Below, piece by piece: positions 6,573 to 16,518 of a stretch of DNA of 37,636 nucleotides. Source of the stretch: Candidatus Avelusimicrobium pecoris (GTDB taxonomy: Bacteria > Elusimicrobiota > Elusimicrobia > Elusimicrobiales > Elusimicrobiaceae); the NCBI GenBank assembly GCA_902761975.1, contig CACWMG010000007.1, positions 1 to 37,636 on the forward strand. Direction: 5' to 3'. Numbering within the stretch: position 1 is the stretch's first letter; every line of letters starts with the position of its first letter. Both the position numbers and the translations under genes were made by a program. Below the pieces are notes generated by a model. It saw only the letters and a program-made list of their open reading frames with translations, made no database searches and was not told the origin of the DNA.

Positions 6573-6896
6573 ATGAGTGAAGTAATTTTAACGGATGCAA
6601 ATTTTGAACAAGAAGTACTGCAAGCCAAAGAGCCGGTACTCGTGGATTTTTGGGCCACTTGGTGTGGGCCGTGCCGCATGTTGGCCCCGGTGGTGGAAGA
6701 ACTGGCAAATGAATATGCCGGCAAAGTAAAAGTATGCAAATTGGATGTGGACCAAGGCATGAACGCCGCCGGGAAATATCAAATTTCCTCCGTGCCCACG
6801 CTCATTGCCTTTAAAAATGGGCAAATTGCGTTCCAAGCCACAGGCTTACAATCCAAAGACGCGTTGCGTGCCAAACTAGACGACTTACTCAAATAA
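6573..6896 (+). CDS. trxA: Thioredoxin
   Basis: This 107-residue protein is a single-domain thioredoxin that reduces protein disulfides in the cytoplasm through its dithiol active site. WCGPC is at residues 30-34 within VDFWATWCGPCRMLAPV, the buried Asp is at 25, and the cis-proline loop is SSVPTLIAF. Length and layout are canonical (about 105-110 residues). The start has GAGGT upstream. The gene has its own promoter and is followed by a strong intrinsic terminator, so it is probably monocistronic, although polA begins 56 bp downstream. Confidence 0.97.
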   Translation: MSEVILTDANFEQEVLQAKEPVLVDFWATWCGPCRMLAPVVEELANEYAGKVKVCKLDVDQGMNAAGKYQISSVPTLIAFKNGQIAFQATGLQSKDALRAKLDDLLK

Positions 6897-6905
6897 ATTG
6901 CTTTG

Positions 6906-6932
6906 CCCGCCCCTGTTGGGGCGGGTGTTTTT
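6906..6932 (+). terminator. Intrinsic terminator after trxA
   Basis: CCCGCCCC-TGTT-GGGGCGGG followed by TGTTTTTCT, 10 nt after the trxA stop. Confidence 0.85.
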
Positions 6933-6952
6933 CTCTATCTTTTTTCCCTTTT

Positions 6953-9535
6953 ATGACACAACCCACCCCCCAGTTTTATTTAATAGACGCACATGGCTTT
7001 TTGCACCGCAATTACCACGCGCTGCCTAAACTTTCAACCTCTACGGGGCTAGAGGTGGGGGCCCTGTATGGGTTTTTGCGTTGGATTTTAAAAATGATTA
7101 AAACCCAACACCCTACCTACGTGGCGGTGTGTTTTGACTCGCCCGGCGGCTGTGCGCGGCGTAAAGCGCTTTTGCCCACCTACAAGGCCAACCGCCAAGC
7201 ACCGGATGACGCCCTGGTGCGCCAACTTAATTTAGCGCGGGATTTAGTCAAACAATTGGGCCTAGCCGTAGTGGCGCGCCCGGGTATTGAGGCAGATGAC
7301 CTTATGGCCTTTTTGGCGCGTGAAGCGCAAAAAGCCCAAGTGCCTAGTGTGCTGGTTACGTCGGACAAAGACGTTTACCAATTTTTAAACGACTATATTT
7401 CCATTTGGCCCTCGGGCAAAGATGCCCTAAAAGGGCCCGAAGCCGCTAAAGAAAAATTTGGCCTGCCGCCGGAGTTTCTGCCGGATTATTTTGCGCTGGT
7501 GGGGGACGCGTCGGACAATATCCCCGGGGCCGCGGGAATTGGCCCTAAAAGCGCGGTGGAACTGGTAAGCAAACTGGGGCATTTAGAAGACATTTTGCGC
7601 GCCGCCCACAACGGGGACCCGCAAATTAAACCGGCCCTTGTCCAAAAATTACTGGCCAGTGAAGGCAGTGCGCTCCTTTCCAAACAACTCGTCGTACTGG
7701 ACAGTTCCCTTTCTATGCCGTTTAATCTGGCCGATTATCAAGTGCATTTGGCCGATATTTCCACCCTGGAAAAACTGTTTGCCCAGTATGAATTTAAAAA
7801 TTTGTTGGATTTAGTGCCCGCGCAAACAGACACTTCTGCGCAAACTTCTTTATTTTCTCAGCCTGCTGTGCAAACGGTCCCTTTGGCAACGTTATTGAAA
7901 CGGGCGCAAACGGCCCCGCGTGTGTTTGTGCATACCGAAGAGGATTTTTTAGTGGTGGGCCTCAGCGCAGAGCAGGCCGCCATTGTCCCCTTAGCTGAGG
8001 TACAGCCCTGGGAACTGGATGAAGTAAAAAAACTCTTTTTAAATGACGCTATAGAAAAACTGGGCTATGACCTTAAACTTACCTTGCGTTTGTTGGACCT
8101 TAATTTGGAAGGGCACTTTTTAAATTGTTTTGACGGGCGCCTGGCACAATATTTGCTCAATCCGTCGGGCGATTTGAGTTTTGCCGGGTGCGCTGCGCAA
8201 TATTTTTCCGTAACGGTGAGCGAAGAGGACCCCCACGCGTTGCTGACAACGTATAATCAGCTGATTTGGCCGTTGCAAGAAAAACTAACCCAAGCACTTA
8301 AACAAAGCGGCCAGTTTGAACTCTATAAAACACTAGAACTGCCTTTGATGATGGTACTGGCAGATATGGAGTGGCAGGGGTTGCGTATAGACCCGGGGTG
8401 GTTAGAAAGTTTTAAAGTGCTTTTAGAGCAAGAAATAGCCCAATGCCAAGAGGCAGTGGACCGCCAGGCCGGCTATCCGGTTAACATTAACTCTACTAAG
8501 CAACTGGGTACCCTGTTGTTTGAACAGATGAAAATTCCGCCGGTGCGCAAGACAAAAACCGGCTATTCCACGGATGAAGGGGTACTGGAAGAAATTGCCC
8601 AAAGCTACCCTATTGCCCGCACTATTTTGGACTACCGCGCCAGTAGCAAACTCAAATCCACCTACGTAGATAATTTGCTCTTGCTAGCCGACGATAATAA
8701 CGTCGTACACTCTTACTTGGACCAAACAGGCACCGTTACCGGCCGCCTTTCTAGCTCCAGCCCCAATTTGCAAAATATCCCTGTACGCACCGAAAAAGGC
8801 CGCCAACTGCGCCGTGCTTTTTGTGCCGCCCCGGGCAACGTGCTCTTAAGTGTGGACTATTCCCAAATTGACCTACGCGTTCTGGCGCACGAAAGCCAAG
8901 ACCCGGTCCTCATTGAGGCCTTTAAGGAGGGGGGGGATATTCACACCCAAACGGCCTCTCAAGTGTTTGGGGTCATGCCGCTTATGGTCACGCCCGAAAT
9001 GCGCTCTAGCGCAAAAGCCATCAATTTTGGTATCATATATGGGCAGGGGCCGATGGGCCTGTCCGAATCCTTGGGCATTTCGCTACGCGAAGCAAAAGAA
9101 TACATTGACCAATACTTCCAAACATACCGTGTTGTTCGTGCGTGGATTGATAAAAATATTGCGCTGGCCCGTCAAAACGGCTACGTAAAAACAATGTTAG
9201 GTCATGTGCGCTATCTGCCCGAGTTTAATATGGGGGTCGGCTCTATGGCTAGTTTTGCCCAACGTGCCGCTATTAATACGATTGTGCAAGGCGGCTCGGC
9301 GGATATTATTAAAAAAGCCATGCTAGATGTTTTTAACGCCTATCATAACACCCCTGTACACATGGTCATGCAGGTGCATGACGAACTGATTTTTGAATTG
9401 CCGCAGCAAGCCTTGCACGAAAGTGCAACGCAAATTAAAGAGCTTATGCAAAATGCGGTTAAATTGCGTGTACCCCTGCTTGTAAGTGCCAAAGCGGGCA
9501 AGAACTGGTACGAATTGGAAAAAATCCCTTTATGA
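6953..9535 (+). CDS. polA: DNA polymerase I
   Basis: The 860-residue enzyme fills gaps and removes RNA primers during replication and repair. The N-terminal 5'-3' exonuclease domain (about 1-290) has YLIDAHGFLHR, GIEADDLMA and SDKDVYQF. The middle domain (about 310-490) corresponds to the 3'-5' exonuclease but has lost the DxE motif I (VHTEED is in its place) and the motif III Tyr/Asp pair, so it is probably not a proofreader, as in Taq and Bacillus Pol I. The polymerase domain has motif A DYSQIDLRVLAHES, motif B RSSAKAINFGIIYGQ and motif C VHDELIFE. The ATG has no Shine-Dalgarno and lies in a T-rich stretch after the trxA terminator. The stop overlaps coaE by 4 nt (ATGA). Confidence 0.97.
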   Translation: MTQPTPQFYLIDAHGFLHRNYHALPKLSTSTGLEVGALYGFLRWILKMIKTQHPTYVAVCFDSPGGCARRKALLPTYKANRQAPDDALVRQLNLARDLVKQLGLAVVARPGIEADDLMAFLAREAQKAQVPSVLVTSDKDVYQFLNDYISIWPSGKDALKGPEAAKEKFGLPPEFLPDYFALVGDASDNIPGAAGIGPKSAVELVSKLGHLEDILRAAHNGDPQIKPALVQKLLASEGSALLSKQLVVLDSSLSMPFNLADYQVHLADISTLEKLFAQYEFKNLLDLVPAQTDTSAQTSLFSQPAVQTVPLATLLKRAQTAPRVFVHTEEDFLVVGLSAEQAAIVPLAEVQPWELDEVKKLFLNDAIEKLGYDLKLTLRLLDLNLEGHFLNCFDGRLAQYLLNPSGDLSFAGCAAQYFSVTVSEEDPHALLTTYNQLIWPLQEKLTQALKQSGQFELYKTLELPLMMVLADMEWQGLRIDPGWLESFKVLLEQEIAQCQEAVDRQAGYPVNINSTKQLGTLLFEQMKIPPVRKTKTGYSTDEGVLEEIAQSYPIARTILDYRASSKLKSTYVDNLLLLADDNNVVHSYLDQTGTVTGRLSSSSPNLQNIPVRTEKGRQLRRAFCAAPGNVLLSVDYSQIDLRVLAHESQDPVLIEAFKEGGDIHTQTASQVFGVMPLMVTPEMRSSAKAINFGIIYGQGPMGLSESLGISLREAKEYIDQYFQTYRVVRAWIDKNIALARQNGYVKTMLGHVRYLPEFNMGVGSMASFAQRAAINTIVQGGSADIIKKAMLDVFNAYHNTPVHMVMQVHDELIFELPQQALHESATQIKELMQNAVKLRVPLLVSAKAGKNWYELEKIPL

Positions 9536-10119
9536 GTTTTCACGTGAAAACAGGTTTTGTGGTGGGCCTTACCGGCAGTATGCTAAGCGGTAAAAGTACC
9601 GCGCTTGCGTATTTTAAGGCGTGTGGGGCGGGAATTATTTCGTGTGATGAAATTGTCCGCACCCTCTATGCGCGCCCGGCTGTATTAGCGCAAATTAAAA
9701 AACACCTGGGTACCACCGATAAAGCGCAAATTGCTCAAATTGTATTTAAAAATAAGGGGAAACGTATTGCTTTAGAAAAACTATTACACCCGCTTATTTT
9801 AAAGGAAGTAAAAGTGCAGTTAAAAGCACTGGTACATTCCTTAGTAGTGGTAGAAGCCCCGTTATTATTTGAGGCCGGGTGGGAAAAATATATGGATTTA
9901 ACTGTTGCGGTGTTAGCAGACTCCAAAACCTTACCTGCGCGGCTGAAAGGGCGTAAAATGACCCAGGCTGAATTTGCACGGCGCACCGCCTATCAATTAC
10001 CCGATTTGCAAAAAGCCGCCCGTGCAGACGTGGTATTTTTCCACGCCACCAAGGCGCAACTTAAACAAAGCGTTACGCGCTTTTGCCACGCTTTTAATTT
10101 ATTACACACAGTAAAATAG
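9532..10119 (+). CDS. coaE: Dephospho-CoA kinase
   Basis: CoaE catalyses the last step of coenzyme A synthesis, phosphorylating dephospho-CoA with ATP. The 195-residue protein has the P-loop [12 protein letters not shown] (residues 13-24, with SM in place of the more usual GI/GS pair), CDEIV (the substrate-site Asp), the [10 protein letters not shown] segment and the lid region [15 protein letters not shown]. The start ATG overlaps the polA stop, so the genes are translationally coupled. polA-coaE linkage is common in bacteria. The next gene, rho, starts 8 nt after its stop. Confidence 0.94.
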   Translation: MSFHVKTGFVVGLTGSMLSGKSTALAYFKACGAGIISCDEIVRTLYARPAVLAQIKKHLGTTDKAQIAQIVFKNKGKRIALEKLLHPLILKEVKVQLKALVHSLVVVEAPLLFEAGWEKYMDLTVAVLADSKTLPARLKGRKMTQAEFARRTAYQLPDLQKAARADVVFFHATKAQLKQSVTRFCHAFNLLHTVK

Positions 10120-10127
10120 GAGTAGTC

Positions 10128-11621
10128 ATGCAAGAAAAACAACCGCAGGAAACCACTGTAAAACCTGCTAAAGAAACCAAAACCACCAAGGCCGCTAAGT
10201 CCACGAAAGCGGCGGCCACTGCCGTTGTAGAAACCCCGGCAGTCCCTTCGGCTCCGCGCCCGCAAGTGCAAACGCAACGCGCTATGCGCCCGAATAATAA
10301 CCGCCCGCAACAACGTCCGTTTAATAACCAGACTCCGCTACGCCAACCCAACGGAGCCAAAGTATTGGACGCGCGCGAACTGAACAAATTAAGCGTGGCT
10401 GAGCTAACCAAATTAGCTGTTAACTACAATTTAGAAGACATTTCCGGCCTACGCAAACAAGAGCTGATTGGGCGTATTATGGCGATCCAAGCTAAGCAAA
10501 ACGGCTCTGTCTATGGCGGGGGCGTATTGGAAATTTTGCCCGACGGTTTTGGGTTTTTACGCTCGGAAGAGAATAACTATCTTTCCAGCGGGGATGATAT
10601 TTATGTATCTCCCTCGCAAATTAAACGCTTTGGCCTGCGCCGCGGGGACACGATTGAAGGCCTTATTCGCCCGCCCAAAGATAACGAGCGCTATTTTGCT
10701 ATGCTCCAAGTACAAAAAGTCAACGGCGTGGAAACCGATAAAATTTACAACCGCCCGCTGTTTGAAAACTTAACTCCTTTGCATCCCAACGAGCGTTTTA
10801 CGTTGGAAACCGACAAAAACGCTATCACCCAACGTGTAATAGATATGATTGCCCCTATTGGTAAAGGCCAGCGCGCGCTGATTGTGGCCCCACCCAAAAG
10901 CGGTAAAACCATGATCTTGCAAGCGATTGCCCACTCCATTGCCGAAAATTACAAAGACGCGGTCCTTATGGTACTGCTTATTGACGAGCGCCCCGAAGAA
11001 GTAACCGATATGAGCCGCAGTGTAAAGGGCGAAGTAATTGCCTCTACGTTTGACGAGCCAGCCGACCGCCACGTGCAAGTGGCCGAAATGGTGCTTAACA
11101 AAGCCAAACGCTTGGCCGAGCAAGGCAAAGATGTGGTGATTTTACTGGACTCCATTACCCGTTTGGCCCGTGCGTACAACACGGTGGCTCCGTCGTCCGG
11201 ACGTGTGTTAACCGGCGGTTTGGAAGCCACTTCCTTGCAAAAGCCCAAACGCTTTTTAGGGGCCGCGCGCAAAATTGAAGAGGGGGGCTCCCTTACAATT
11301 ATTGCCACGGCACTGGTGGAAACCGGCAGCCGCATGGACGAAGTCATTTTTGAAGAGTTCAAAGGCACCGGCAATAGTGAACTGACGCTAGACCGCAAAC
11401 TGTCCGAGCGGCGCATTTTCCCGGCGGTGGATATTAACCGTAGCTCTACGCGTAAGGAAAACTTGCTGCTTAGCGAAGATGAGCTTAACAAAGTGTGGAT
11501 TATGCGCAAAGTCTTGGCGCCCCTGAGCTCCGTGGACGCTATGACAATGGTACTTTCCAAGCTATCGGCCACTAAATCCAATAAAGACTTCTTTAAGCAA
11601 ATGGAAGTCAATGCGTTTTAG
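10128..11621 (+). CDS. rho: Transcription termination factor Rho
   Basis: Rho is the hexameric RNA-dependent ATPase that terminates transcription. The 497-residue protein has an unusual N-terminal extension of about 80 residues rich in K, A, T, P, Q and N. The Rho N-terminal domain (about 80-125) and the cold-shock-like RNA-binding domain with [15 protein letters not shown] (about 132-146) follow. The ATPase core has Walker A APPKSGKT (254-261), [13 protein letters not shown] and Walker [17 protein letters not shown], then the Q/R-loop region. Polar N-terminal insertions in Rho are known from several phyla and can alter RNA binding. The start has AGGAG upstream. The gene order rho-rpmE-prfA-prmC matches many bacteria. 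Confidence 0.97.
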   Translation: MQEKQPQETTVKPAKETKTTKAAKSTKAAATAVVETPAVPSAPRPQVQTQRAMRPNNNRPQQRPFNNQTPLRQPNGAKVLDARELNKLSVAELTKLAVNYNLEDISGLRKQELIGRIMAIQAKQNGSVYGGGVLEILPDGFGFLRSEENNYLSSGDDIYVSPSQIKRFGLRRGDTIEGLIRPPKDNERYFAMLQVQKVNGVETDKIYNRPLFENLTPLHPNERFTLETDKNAITQRVIDMIAPIGKGQRALIVAPPKSGKTMILQAIAHSIAENYKDAVLMVLLIDERPEEVTDMSRSVKGEVIASTFDEPADRHVQVAEMVLNKAKRLAEQGKDVVILLDSITRLARAYNTVAPSSGRVLTGGLEATSLQKPKRFLGAARKIEEGGSLTIIATALVETGSRMDEVIFEEFKGTGNSELTLDRKLSERRIFPAVDINRSSTRKENLLLSEDELNKVWIMRKVLAPLSSVDAMTMVLSKLSATKSNKDFFKQMEVNAF

Positions 11622-11653
11622 TTAGACGGGGATTTTATTTTTCCCGCCAGATA

Positions 11654-11662
11654 TGCTATAAT
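11654..11662 (+). promoter_or_regulatory. Promoter of rpmE
   Basis: Extended -10 TGC-TATAAT (TATAAT 11657-11662), the best -10 in the window, with no clear -35. The rpmE ATG at 11697 has AAGGAAG upstream. Confidence 0.7.
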
Positions 11663-11696
11663 AAAGTACAAGAATTTTGATTAAGGAAGAAACAAA

Positions 11697-12044
11697 ATGA
11701 AAGAAAAAATACACCCGACGTACGAATTTGTGGAAGTTACCTGCGCTTGCGGTAATAAGTTTATGACCCGTTCCACAGCTAAAAACTTGAAGCTGGATAT
11801 TTGCTCCGCTTGCCACCCATTCTTTACCGGTAAACAAAAACTGTTGGATACCGAGGGAATGGTGGAAAAATTCAACAAACGCTTTGCCAAAACCGAAGGT
11901 AAAACCATGGTACGCAAACCCAAAACCGAAGTAAAGGCCAAAGCCAAACTTAAAAAACCGGTTGCTAAAAAAGTAGCGGTCAAAAAACCGGCCGCCAAAA
12001 AAGCCGCGCCCAAGGCCGAAAAAGCCGAAGCAAAAGCGAAATAG
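11697..12044 (+). CDS. rpmE: 50S ribosomal protein L31 with Lys/Ala-rich tail
   Basis: Residues 1-70 are a zinc-type L31, a peripheral protein of the large ribosomal subunit at the intersubunit bridge. The ligands C16 and C18 (CAC) and C36 and C39 (CSAC) are present, followed by HPFFTGKQK. The remaining ~45 residues are an extension of [15 protein letters not shown] and AEKAEAKAK type, so the protein is 115 residues instead of the usual ~70. The tail resembles the one on the sigma factor in this window and could bind rRNA or DNA (inference). The gene has its own promoter and a strong terminator, so it is probably transcribed alone as well as by readthrough from rho. Confidence 0.95.
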   Translation: MKEKIHPTYEFVEVTCACGNKFMTRSTAKNLKLDICSACHPFFTGKQKLLDTEGMVEKFNKRFAKTEGKTMVRKPKTEVKAKAKLKKPVAKKVAVKKPAAKKAAPKAEKAEAKAK

Positions 12045-12055
12045 CAAACTTTCTT

Positions 12056-12093
12056 AAAAAGAGCAGACAACCGCTAAGGTGTCTGCTCTTTTT
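12056..12093 (+). terminator. Intrinsic terminator after rpmE
   Basis: AAAAAGAGCAGACA (12056-12069) pairs perfectly with TGTCTGCTCTTTTT (12080-12093), 14 bp ending in a T-run. It lies only 18 nt before the prfA start. Confidence 0.9.
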
Positions 12094-12111
12094 ACATATA
12101 TAGGAAACACT

Positions 12112-13170
12112 ATGGATACCTCTAAATACGCACAAGAATTTGAAACCTTGGAGAAGGAACTTTACTCGGGCAGTTTGTCGGGCGCAGAGCTTACCAAAAA
12201 AGCCAAACGCCACGCCTTTTTAAAGCCCATTATTGAAAAAGAGCAAGAAATTGCCCAAACCCAAAAAGCGATTGCCGATGACCGCGCCCTAATTGAGGCG
12301 GGCGAAGACAAGGACTTGGTTAAAATGGCCGCGGACGAACTGGCCGAGCTGGAAGCCAAACTGCCGGAACTTCAAAAAGAGTTGCGTATTTTAGTGATCC
12401 CGCCGGACCCGAACGATTCTAAAAACATTTACTTGGAAATCCGCCCCGGAGCCGGGGGGGACGAATCGGCCCTGTTTGCCGGGGAACTGTTGCGTGTGTA
12501 TCAGCACTTTGCCCAAACCAAGGGTTGGACGACGGAAATTTTGGAGTTTACGCCCACAGGCCTTAAAGGTTGCAAATACGTCAGTATGTTTATTAAAGGG
12601 GACGGCGCGTACTCTTGGCTACGTAACGAGGCTGGCACCCACCGCGTGCAACGCGTGCCGGATACCGAAACTTCGGGCCGCGTGCATACCTCCACCGTAA
12701 CGGTGGCTATCATGCCGGAGGCCGAAGAAATTGATATTGAAATCCGCCCCGAGGACCTGGAATTGGAAACCTCCCGCGCGGGCGGCCACGGCGGGCAAAA
12801 CGTCAATAAAGTAGAAACAGCCGTGCGCATTTTGCATAAACCCACCGGCATTGTGGTTTCCTGCCGCGAAGAACGCCACCAAGGGGCCAACCGTGAAAAA
12901 GCCCTGGCTATGCTTCGTGCCAAACTTTACCAAATTGAAGAAGAAAAACGTAACAAAGAAATTTACGACGAGCGCAAAAGCCAAGTAGGTACCGGGGACC
13001 GGTCCGAAAAAATCCGCACGTATAACTTCCCGCAAAGCCGCGTAACGGACCACCGGACCAATATTTCTTACCATAATTTGTTAGAAATTATGGAAGGGAA
13101 CATTGAGCAAATTTTAACGGATTTACGCACCTACCGCGTAGAACAAAAACTTAAAAATTTGCAAATCTAA
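12112..13170 (+). CDS. prfA: Peptide chain release factor 1
   Basis: RF1 releases the finished peptide at UAA and UAG codons. The 352-residue protein has the catalytic GGQ loop at 227-229 ([12 protein letters not shown]) and the codon-reading PxT motif as PDT at 183-185 within [10 protein letters not shown], which marks it as RF1 rather than RF2 (SPF). Its length is normal. I chose ATG 12112, which has AGGA 9 nt upstream; the in-frame ATG at 12079 lies inside the rpmE terminator. The stop codon overlaps the prmC start (TAATG), coupling RF1 to the enzyme that methylates its GGQ glutamine. Confidence 0.97.
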   Translation: MDTSKYAQEFETLEKELYSGSLSGAELTKKAKRHAFLKPIIEKEQEIAQTQKAIADDRALIEAGEDKDLVKMAADELAELEAKLPELQKELRILVIPPDPNDSKNIYLEIRPGAGGDESALFAGELLRVYQHFAQTKGWTTEILEFTPTGLKGCKYVSMFIKGDGAYSWLRNEAGTHRVQRVPDTETSGRVHTSTVTVAIMPEAEEIDIEIRPEDLELETSRAGGHGGQNVNKVETAVRILHKPTGIVVSCREERHQGANREKALAMLRAKLYQIEEEKRNKEIYDERKSQVGTGDRSEKIRTYNFPQSRVTDHRTNISYHNLLEIMEGNIEQILTDLRTYRVEQKLKNLQI

Positions 13171-14006
13171 TGACAATCACGCAACTTTTAGAAAGAGCCC
13201 AAACGCGCCTTGCGGCCGCCCATAGCGACGAGCCCGCCGCCAATGCCCAGTGGCTCCTGGCGCACGTGTTAGGGGTTACGCGCACGTGGGTGCTGGCGAA
13301 CGGTAGTTTTGACATTTCCGCCAAGGACCAAGCAACATTTGAAAAACTCCTAGCGCGCAAAGAAGCGGGGGAGCCCTTATCGCACATTGTGGGTTTTCAG
13401 CCGTTCTGCGGGCTAGATATTATCGTCACGCCCGACGTACTTACGCCCCGTCCGGAAACCGAGGATTTAGTAGAACAAGCGGCCGCTCATTTTGATAAAA
13501 AGGGCCGCTACACATTTTTAGATATGTGCACGGGCAGTGGATGTATTGCGCTAGCTCTAGCGCGCAAATTCCCGAACGCGTGCGTACTGGCGGTGGATAT
13601 TTCCGCAGACGCGTTGCAAGTAGCCCAGCAAAATATCCGCAAGCATAAACTCCACGAGCGCGTGCAACTATTGCAAAGCAATTTATGGGAAGAAGTAACG
13701 GGTACGTTTGATTTAATTATTGCCAACCCGCCCTATATCCCCACCGAAAATTTAGCCACCTTAACGCGCGAAGTGCAGTGTGAGCCGCGCCTGGCCCTAG
13801 ACGGCGGCGCAGACGGGTACGAAGTGACCCGCCCCTTATGCCAGGCGGCGGACAGTTTCTTAAATCCGGGCGGACTACTGGCCCTGGAACTGGATGACGG
13901 GCAAGCGTGGCCGCTAGCACGCGGACTTGCCGAAATAGGTTGGCAAGCCGTCGTCAAAAAAGATATATTTAACGTAGAGCGTTTTGTGTTTGCAACGCGT
14001 CACTAG
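13170..14006 (+). CDS. prmC: Release factor glutamine methyltransferase
   Basis: PrmC uses S-adenosylmethionine to methylate the glutamine of the GGQ motif in release factors. The 278-residue protein has a helical N-terminal substrate-recognition domain (about 1-85), the PRPETE segment at 93-98, the SAM-binding loop DMCTGSG at 118-124 and the catalytic NPPY at 186-189. The start overlaps the prfA stop by one base, a standard functional pairing. murA follows after 9 nt. Confidence 0.96.
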   Translation: MTITQLLERAQTRLAAAHSDEPAANAQWLLAHVLGVTRTWVLANGSFDISAKDQATFEKLLARKEAGEPLSHIVGFQPFCGLDIIVTPDVLTPRPETEDLVEQAAAHFDKKGRYTFLDMCTGSGCIALALARKFPNACVLAVDISADALQVAQQNIRKHKLHERVQLLQSNLWEEVTGTFDLIIANPPYIPTENLATLTREVQCEPRLALDGGADGYEVTRPLCQAADSFLNPGGLLALELDDGQAWPLARGLAEIGWQAVVKKDIFNVERFVFATRH

Positions 14007-14015
14007 GAGAATTTT

Positions 14016-15287
14016 ATGGACCGATTTTTAATTACAGGCGGAAAACAACTACACGGCACCGTACACATCAGCGGTAGTAAAAATGCCGCGCTACCTATTT
14101 TGGTGGCCACGTTACTTACCGACGAAAAATGTGTGCTCCACCGTGTGCCCAACTTGCGCGACGTGCGCACCACTTTAAAAATTTTGGAGTATTTAGGTAA
14201 AAAAGTTACCTATCAAAATAACACCGTTACCGTGGAGGCAAACGGCCCGCTAAAAAAAGATTTACCTTATGAACTGGTCAAACAAATGCGCGCCAGTTTT
14301 TGGGTGGCGGGGCCGCTCCTAGCTCGGTTTAAAGAGGCCGATATCCCACTGCCCGGCGGGTGCGCTATTGGCGTGCGCCCGGTGGATATTCACTTAAAAG
14401 GGTTTGAACAGTTGGGCGCAACGTGCAAAGTAGAGGCGGGCAATGTGCTTATTTCCGCCCAAATGCTCAAGCCGGCGCAAATTATTTTGCGCTTCCCCAG
14501 TGTGGGGGCCACGCAAAATTTACTGATGTGTGCCTGTTTAATCTCCGGCGAAACCATTTTGGAAAATACCGCTAAAGAGCCAGAAGTAGACGACGTAATT
14601 GCTTTTCTAAACAAAATGGGTGCGCAAATTACAACGGACGCCAAAGGCCGCTTGATTATCCACGGTGTAGAAAAAATGCACGGGGCCGAACACACGGTAG
14701 TGGCGGACCGTATTGAAAGTGGGTCTTTTATGTTAGCCGCCGCCGCCACCCGCGGGGACGTAGTGGTAGAGGGGTGTGTGCCGGAACATAACGCTATTTT
14801 ACTAAGTGATTTGCGCGAGGCCGGTTTTACATTGGACGTAACCGATACGTCTGTCCACGTGCATGCTTACGACGGTAAAATTAACCCTGTGCGCGTGCGT
14901 ACCGCGCCGTACCCCGGCTTTGCGACCGATTTACAAGCCCCGTGGATGACGTTAATGACCTTGTGCAACGGTACGGCGGAAATTGATGAGGATATTTTTG
15001 AAAACCGCTTTATGCACGCGCCGGAACTGGTGCGTATGGGCGCGCGTATTTATACCGAAAAAAGCGTCGCGCGCGTTACCGGGGTGGAAAAACTGTCTGC
15101 CGCCCACGTGCAATCGTCCGATTTGCGCGGTGGCTTTGCCTTGGTGATGGCAGGCTTATGCGCTGAGGGGGAAACGGAAGTGGAACGCGTCTATCACATA
15201 GACCGCGGATATGAAAAACTGGAAGAAAAACTGACCGCGCTAGGCGCTACCATCCGCCGCTATAACCCCGATAAAGATGAATTTTAA
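14016..15287 (+). CDS. murA: UDP-N-acetylglucosamine 1-carboxyvinyltransferase
   Basis: MurA transfers enolpyruvate from PEP to UDP-GlcNAc, the first committed step of peptidoglycan synthesis. The 423-residue protein has the N-terminal GSKNAALPIL with the conserved Lys22 and Asn23. The catalytic cysteine is retained (Cys116 in GGCAIGVRPVDIHL), so the enzyme is expected to be fosfomycin-sensitive by the usual criterion. The EPT repeat folds run to the C-terminal GYEKLEEKLTALGA. AGGAG precedes the ATG. Its end overlaps the start of folC by 11 bp. Confidence 0.97.
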   Translation: MDRFLITGGKQLHGTVHISGSKNAALPILVATLLTDEKCVLHRVPNLRDVRTTLKILEYLGKKVTYQNNTVTVEANGPLKKDLPYELVKQMRASFWVAGPLLARFKEADIPLPGGCAIGVRPVDIHLKGFEQLGATCKVEAGNVLISAQMLKPAQIILRFPSVGATQNLLMCACLISGETILENTAKEPEVDDVIAFLNKMGAQITTDAKGRLIIHGVEKMHGAEHTVVADRIESGSFMLAAAATRGDVVVEGCVPEHNAILLSDLREAGFTLDVTDTSVHVHAYDGKINPVRVRTAPYPGFATDLQAPWMTLMTLCNGTAEIDEDIFENRFMHAPELVRMGARIYTEKSVARVTGVEKLSAAHVQSSDLRGGFALVMAGLCAEGETEVERVYHIDRGYEKLEEKLTALGATIRRYNPDKDEF

Positions 15288-16518
15288 CACGTGGTTTAGT
15301 GACCTGCAAACCCGCACGGCTAAGAACGCCGGAGCGGGTTTGCCTGCGTTTAAAGAGCTGCTTGCGCGGCTAGGGAGTCCGCAACATAACTACCAAATTA
15401 TTCACGTAGCCGGTACCAACGGTAAAGGCACGGTGTGTACCCTTTTGGCACATACGTTGGCCTGTGCGGGTTGGCGTACGGGGCTGTTTGTGTCGCCCCA
15501 TTTGGTGTCGCCCACGGAGCGCGTCCAACTAAACGGGCAACCCATTTTGCCGCAAGATTTTATAACTTCCGTTCAAACGGTTTTGGCCGCGCAAGCGGAG
15601 CCGCTTAATTTTTTTGAACTGATTACCGCCGCGGCGTTGGTGTATTTTGCCGCGCAAAACGCGCAATATGTGGTGTTGGAAACCGGCTTGGGGGGGCGCA
15701 AAGACCCCACTAATGCGTGTACGCCGGTGCTATCTATGATTACGTCCATTGGGTTGGACCACACGGCGGTATTGGGTACAACCCTGGCGCAAATAGCGGC
15801 GCAAAAAGCGGGGATTATTAAACCCGGGGTGCCGGTGCTCTGCGGGGACGTGCCTGTAGAGGCCGCCACCGTGATTGAACAGGCGGTGGTGGATCATCAT
15901 GCTACGCTTACCTGGGTGCGCGCGGGTAACCCGTTTTATGAATATGCTTACGATTTTATAAATGGTTTTACCGTCTTACACACGGCGCAGCGCACCGAGT
16001 GGAATTTGCACTTGTTGGGGGAAAAACAAACGCAAAATGCGTGTTTGGTGTATCACGCGGCGCGGCAATTAGGCGTAGCGCAAAGTGCTATTCAAACCGC
16101 GTTTGAAACTGTGTACTTGCCGGGGCGTTTTGAACGCTTAAAAAAAGGCCCAACTACGTTTATTTTAGACGGAGCCCACAACCCGCAAGCTGTGCAAAAT
16201 CTGCTTACATTTTGGCAGAAAACGCCGTACGGCCTGCAACACCCTACCGTGCTGTGCGGGTTTATGAAAGACAAGGATTTTGCCCAAATGATTAGGCTAC
16301 TTGCTACGCATTTTAAGCATGTAATTGTAACGGTGCCGCCGTCTGCGCGTGCGGCCACGCAAGCCGATTTTGGCGATTTGTTAAATGCCGACAATATAGT
16401 TTTTGAGCCGGACTATCACAAGGCCGTTTCCCTTGCGCAAAAAGAACCCGTGGTGTTATGCACGGGCTCGTTTTACTTGGTGGGCGCTGTGAAAAAGTTA
16501 GTCTCGAATTACCAATAG
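15277..16518 (+). CDS. folC: Folylpolyglutamate/dihydrofolate synthase
   Basis: FolC joins glutamate to dihydropteroate and to folates using ATP. The 413-residue protein belongs to the Mur ligase superfamily, with the P-loop [11 protein letters not shown] at about residues 46-56, the [15 protein letters not shown] segment, [13 protein letters not shown] and the C-terminal-domain entry LDGAHNPQA. The start lies inside the end of murA (11-bp overlap). The stop is convergent with and overlaps the 3' end of prepilin 1 by 10 bp, with no terminator between the two. Confidence 0.95.
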   Translation: MNFNTWFSDLQTRTAKNAGAGLPAFKELLARLGSPQHNYQIIHVAGTNGKGTVCTLLAHTLACAGWRTGLFVSPHLVSPTERVQLNGQPILPQDFITSVQTVLAAQAEPLNFFELITAAALVYFAAQNAQYVVLETGLGGRKDPTNACTPVLSMITSIGLDHTAVLGTTLAQIAAQKAGIIKPGVPVLCGDVPVEAATVIEQAVVDHHATLTWVRAGNPFYEYAYDFINGFTVLHTAQRTEWNLHLLGEKQTQNACLVYHAARQLGVAQSAIQTAFETVYLPGRFERLKKGPTTFILDGAHNPQAVQNLLTFWQKTPYGLQHPTVLCGFMKDKDFAQMIRLLATHFKHVIVTVPPSARAATQADFGDLLNADNIVFEPDYHKAVSLAQKEPVVLCTGSFYLVGAVKKLVSNYQ

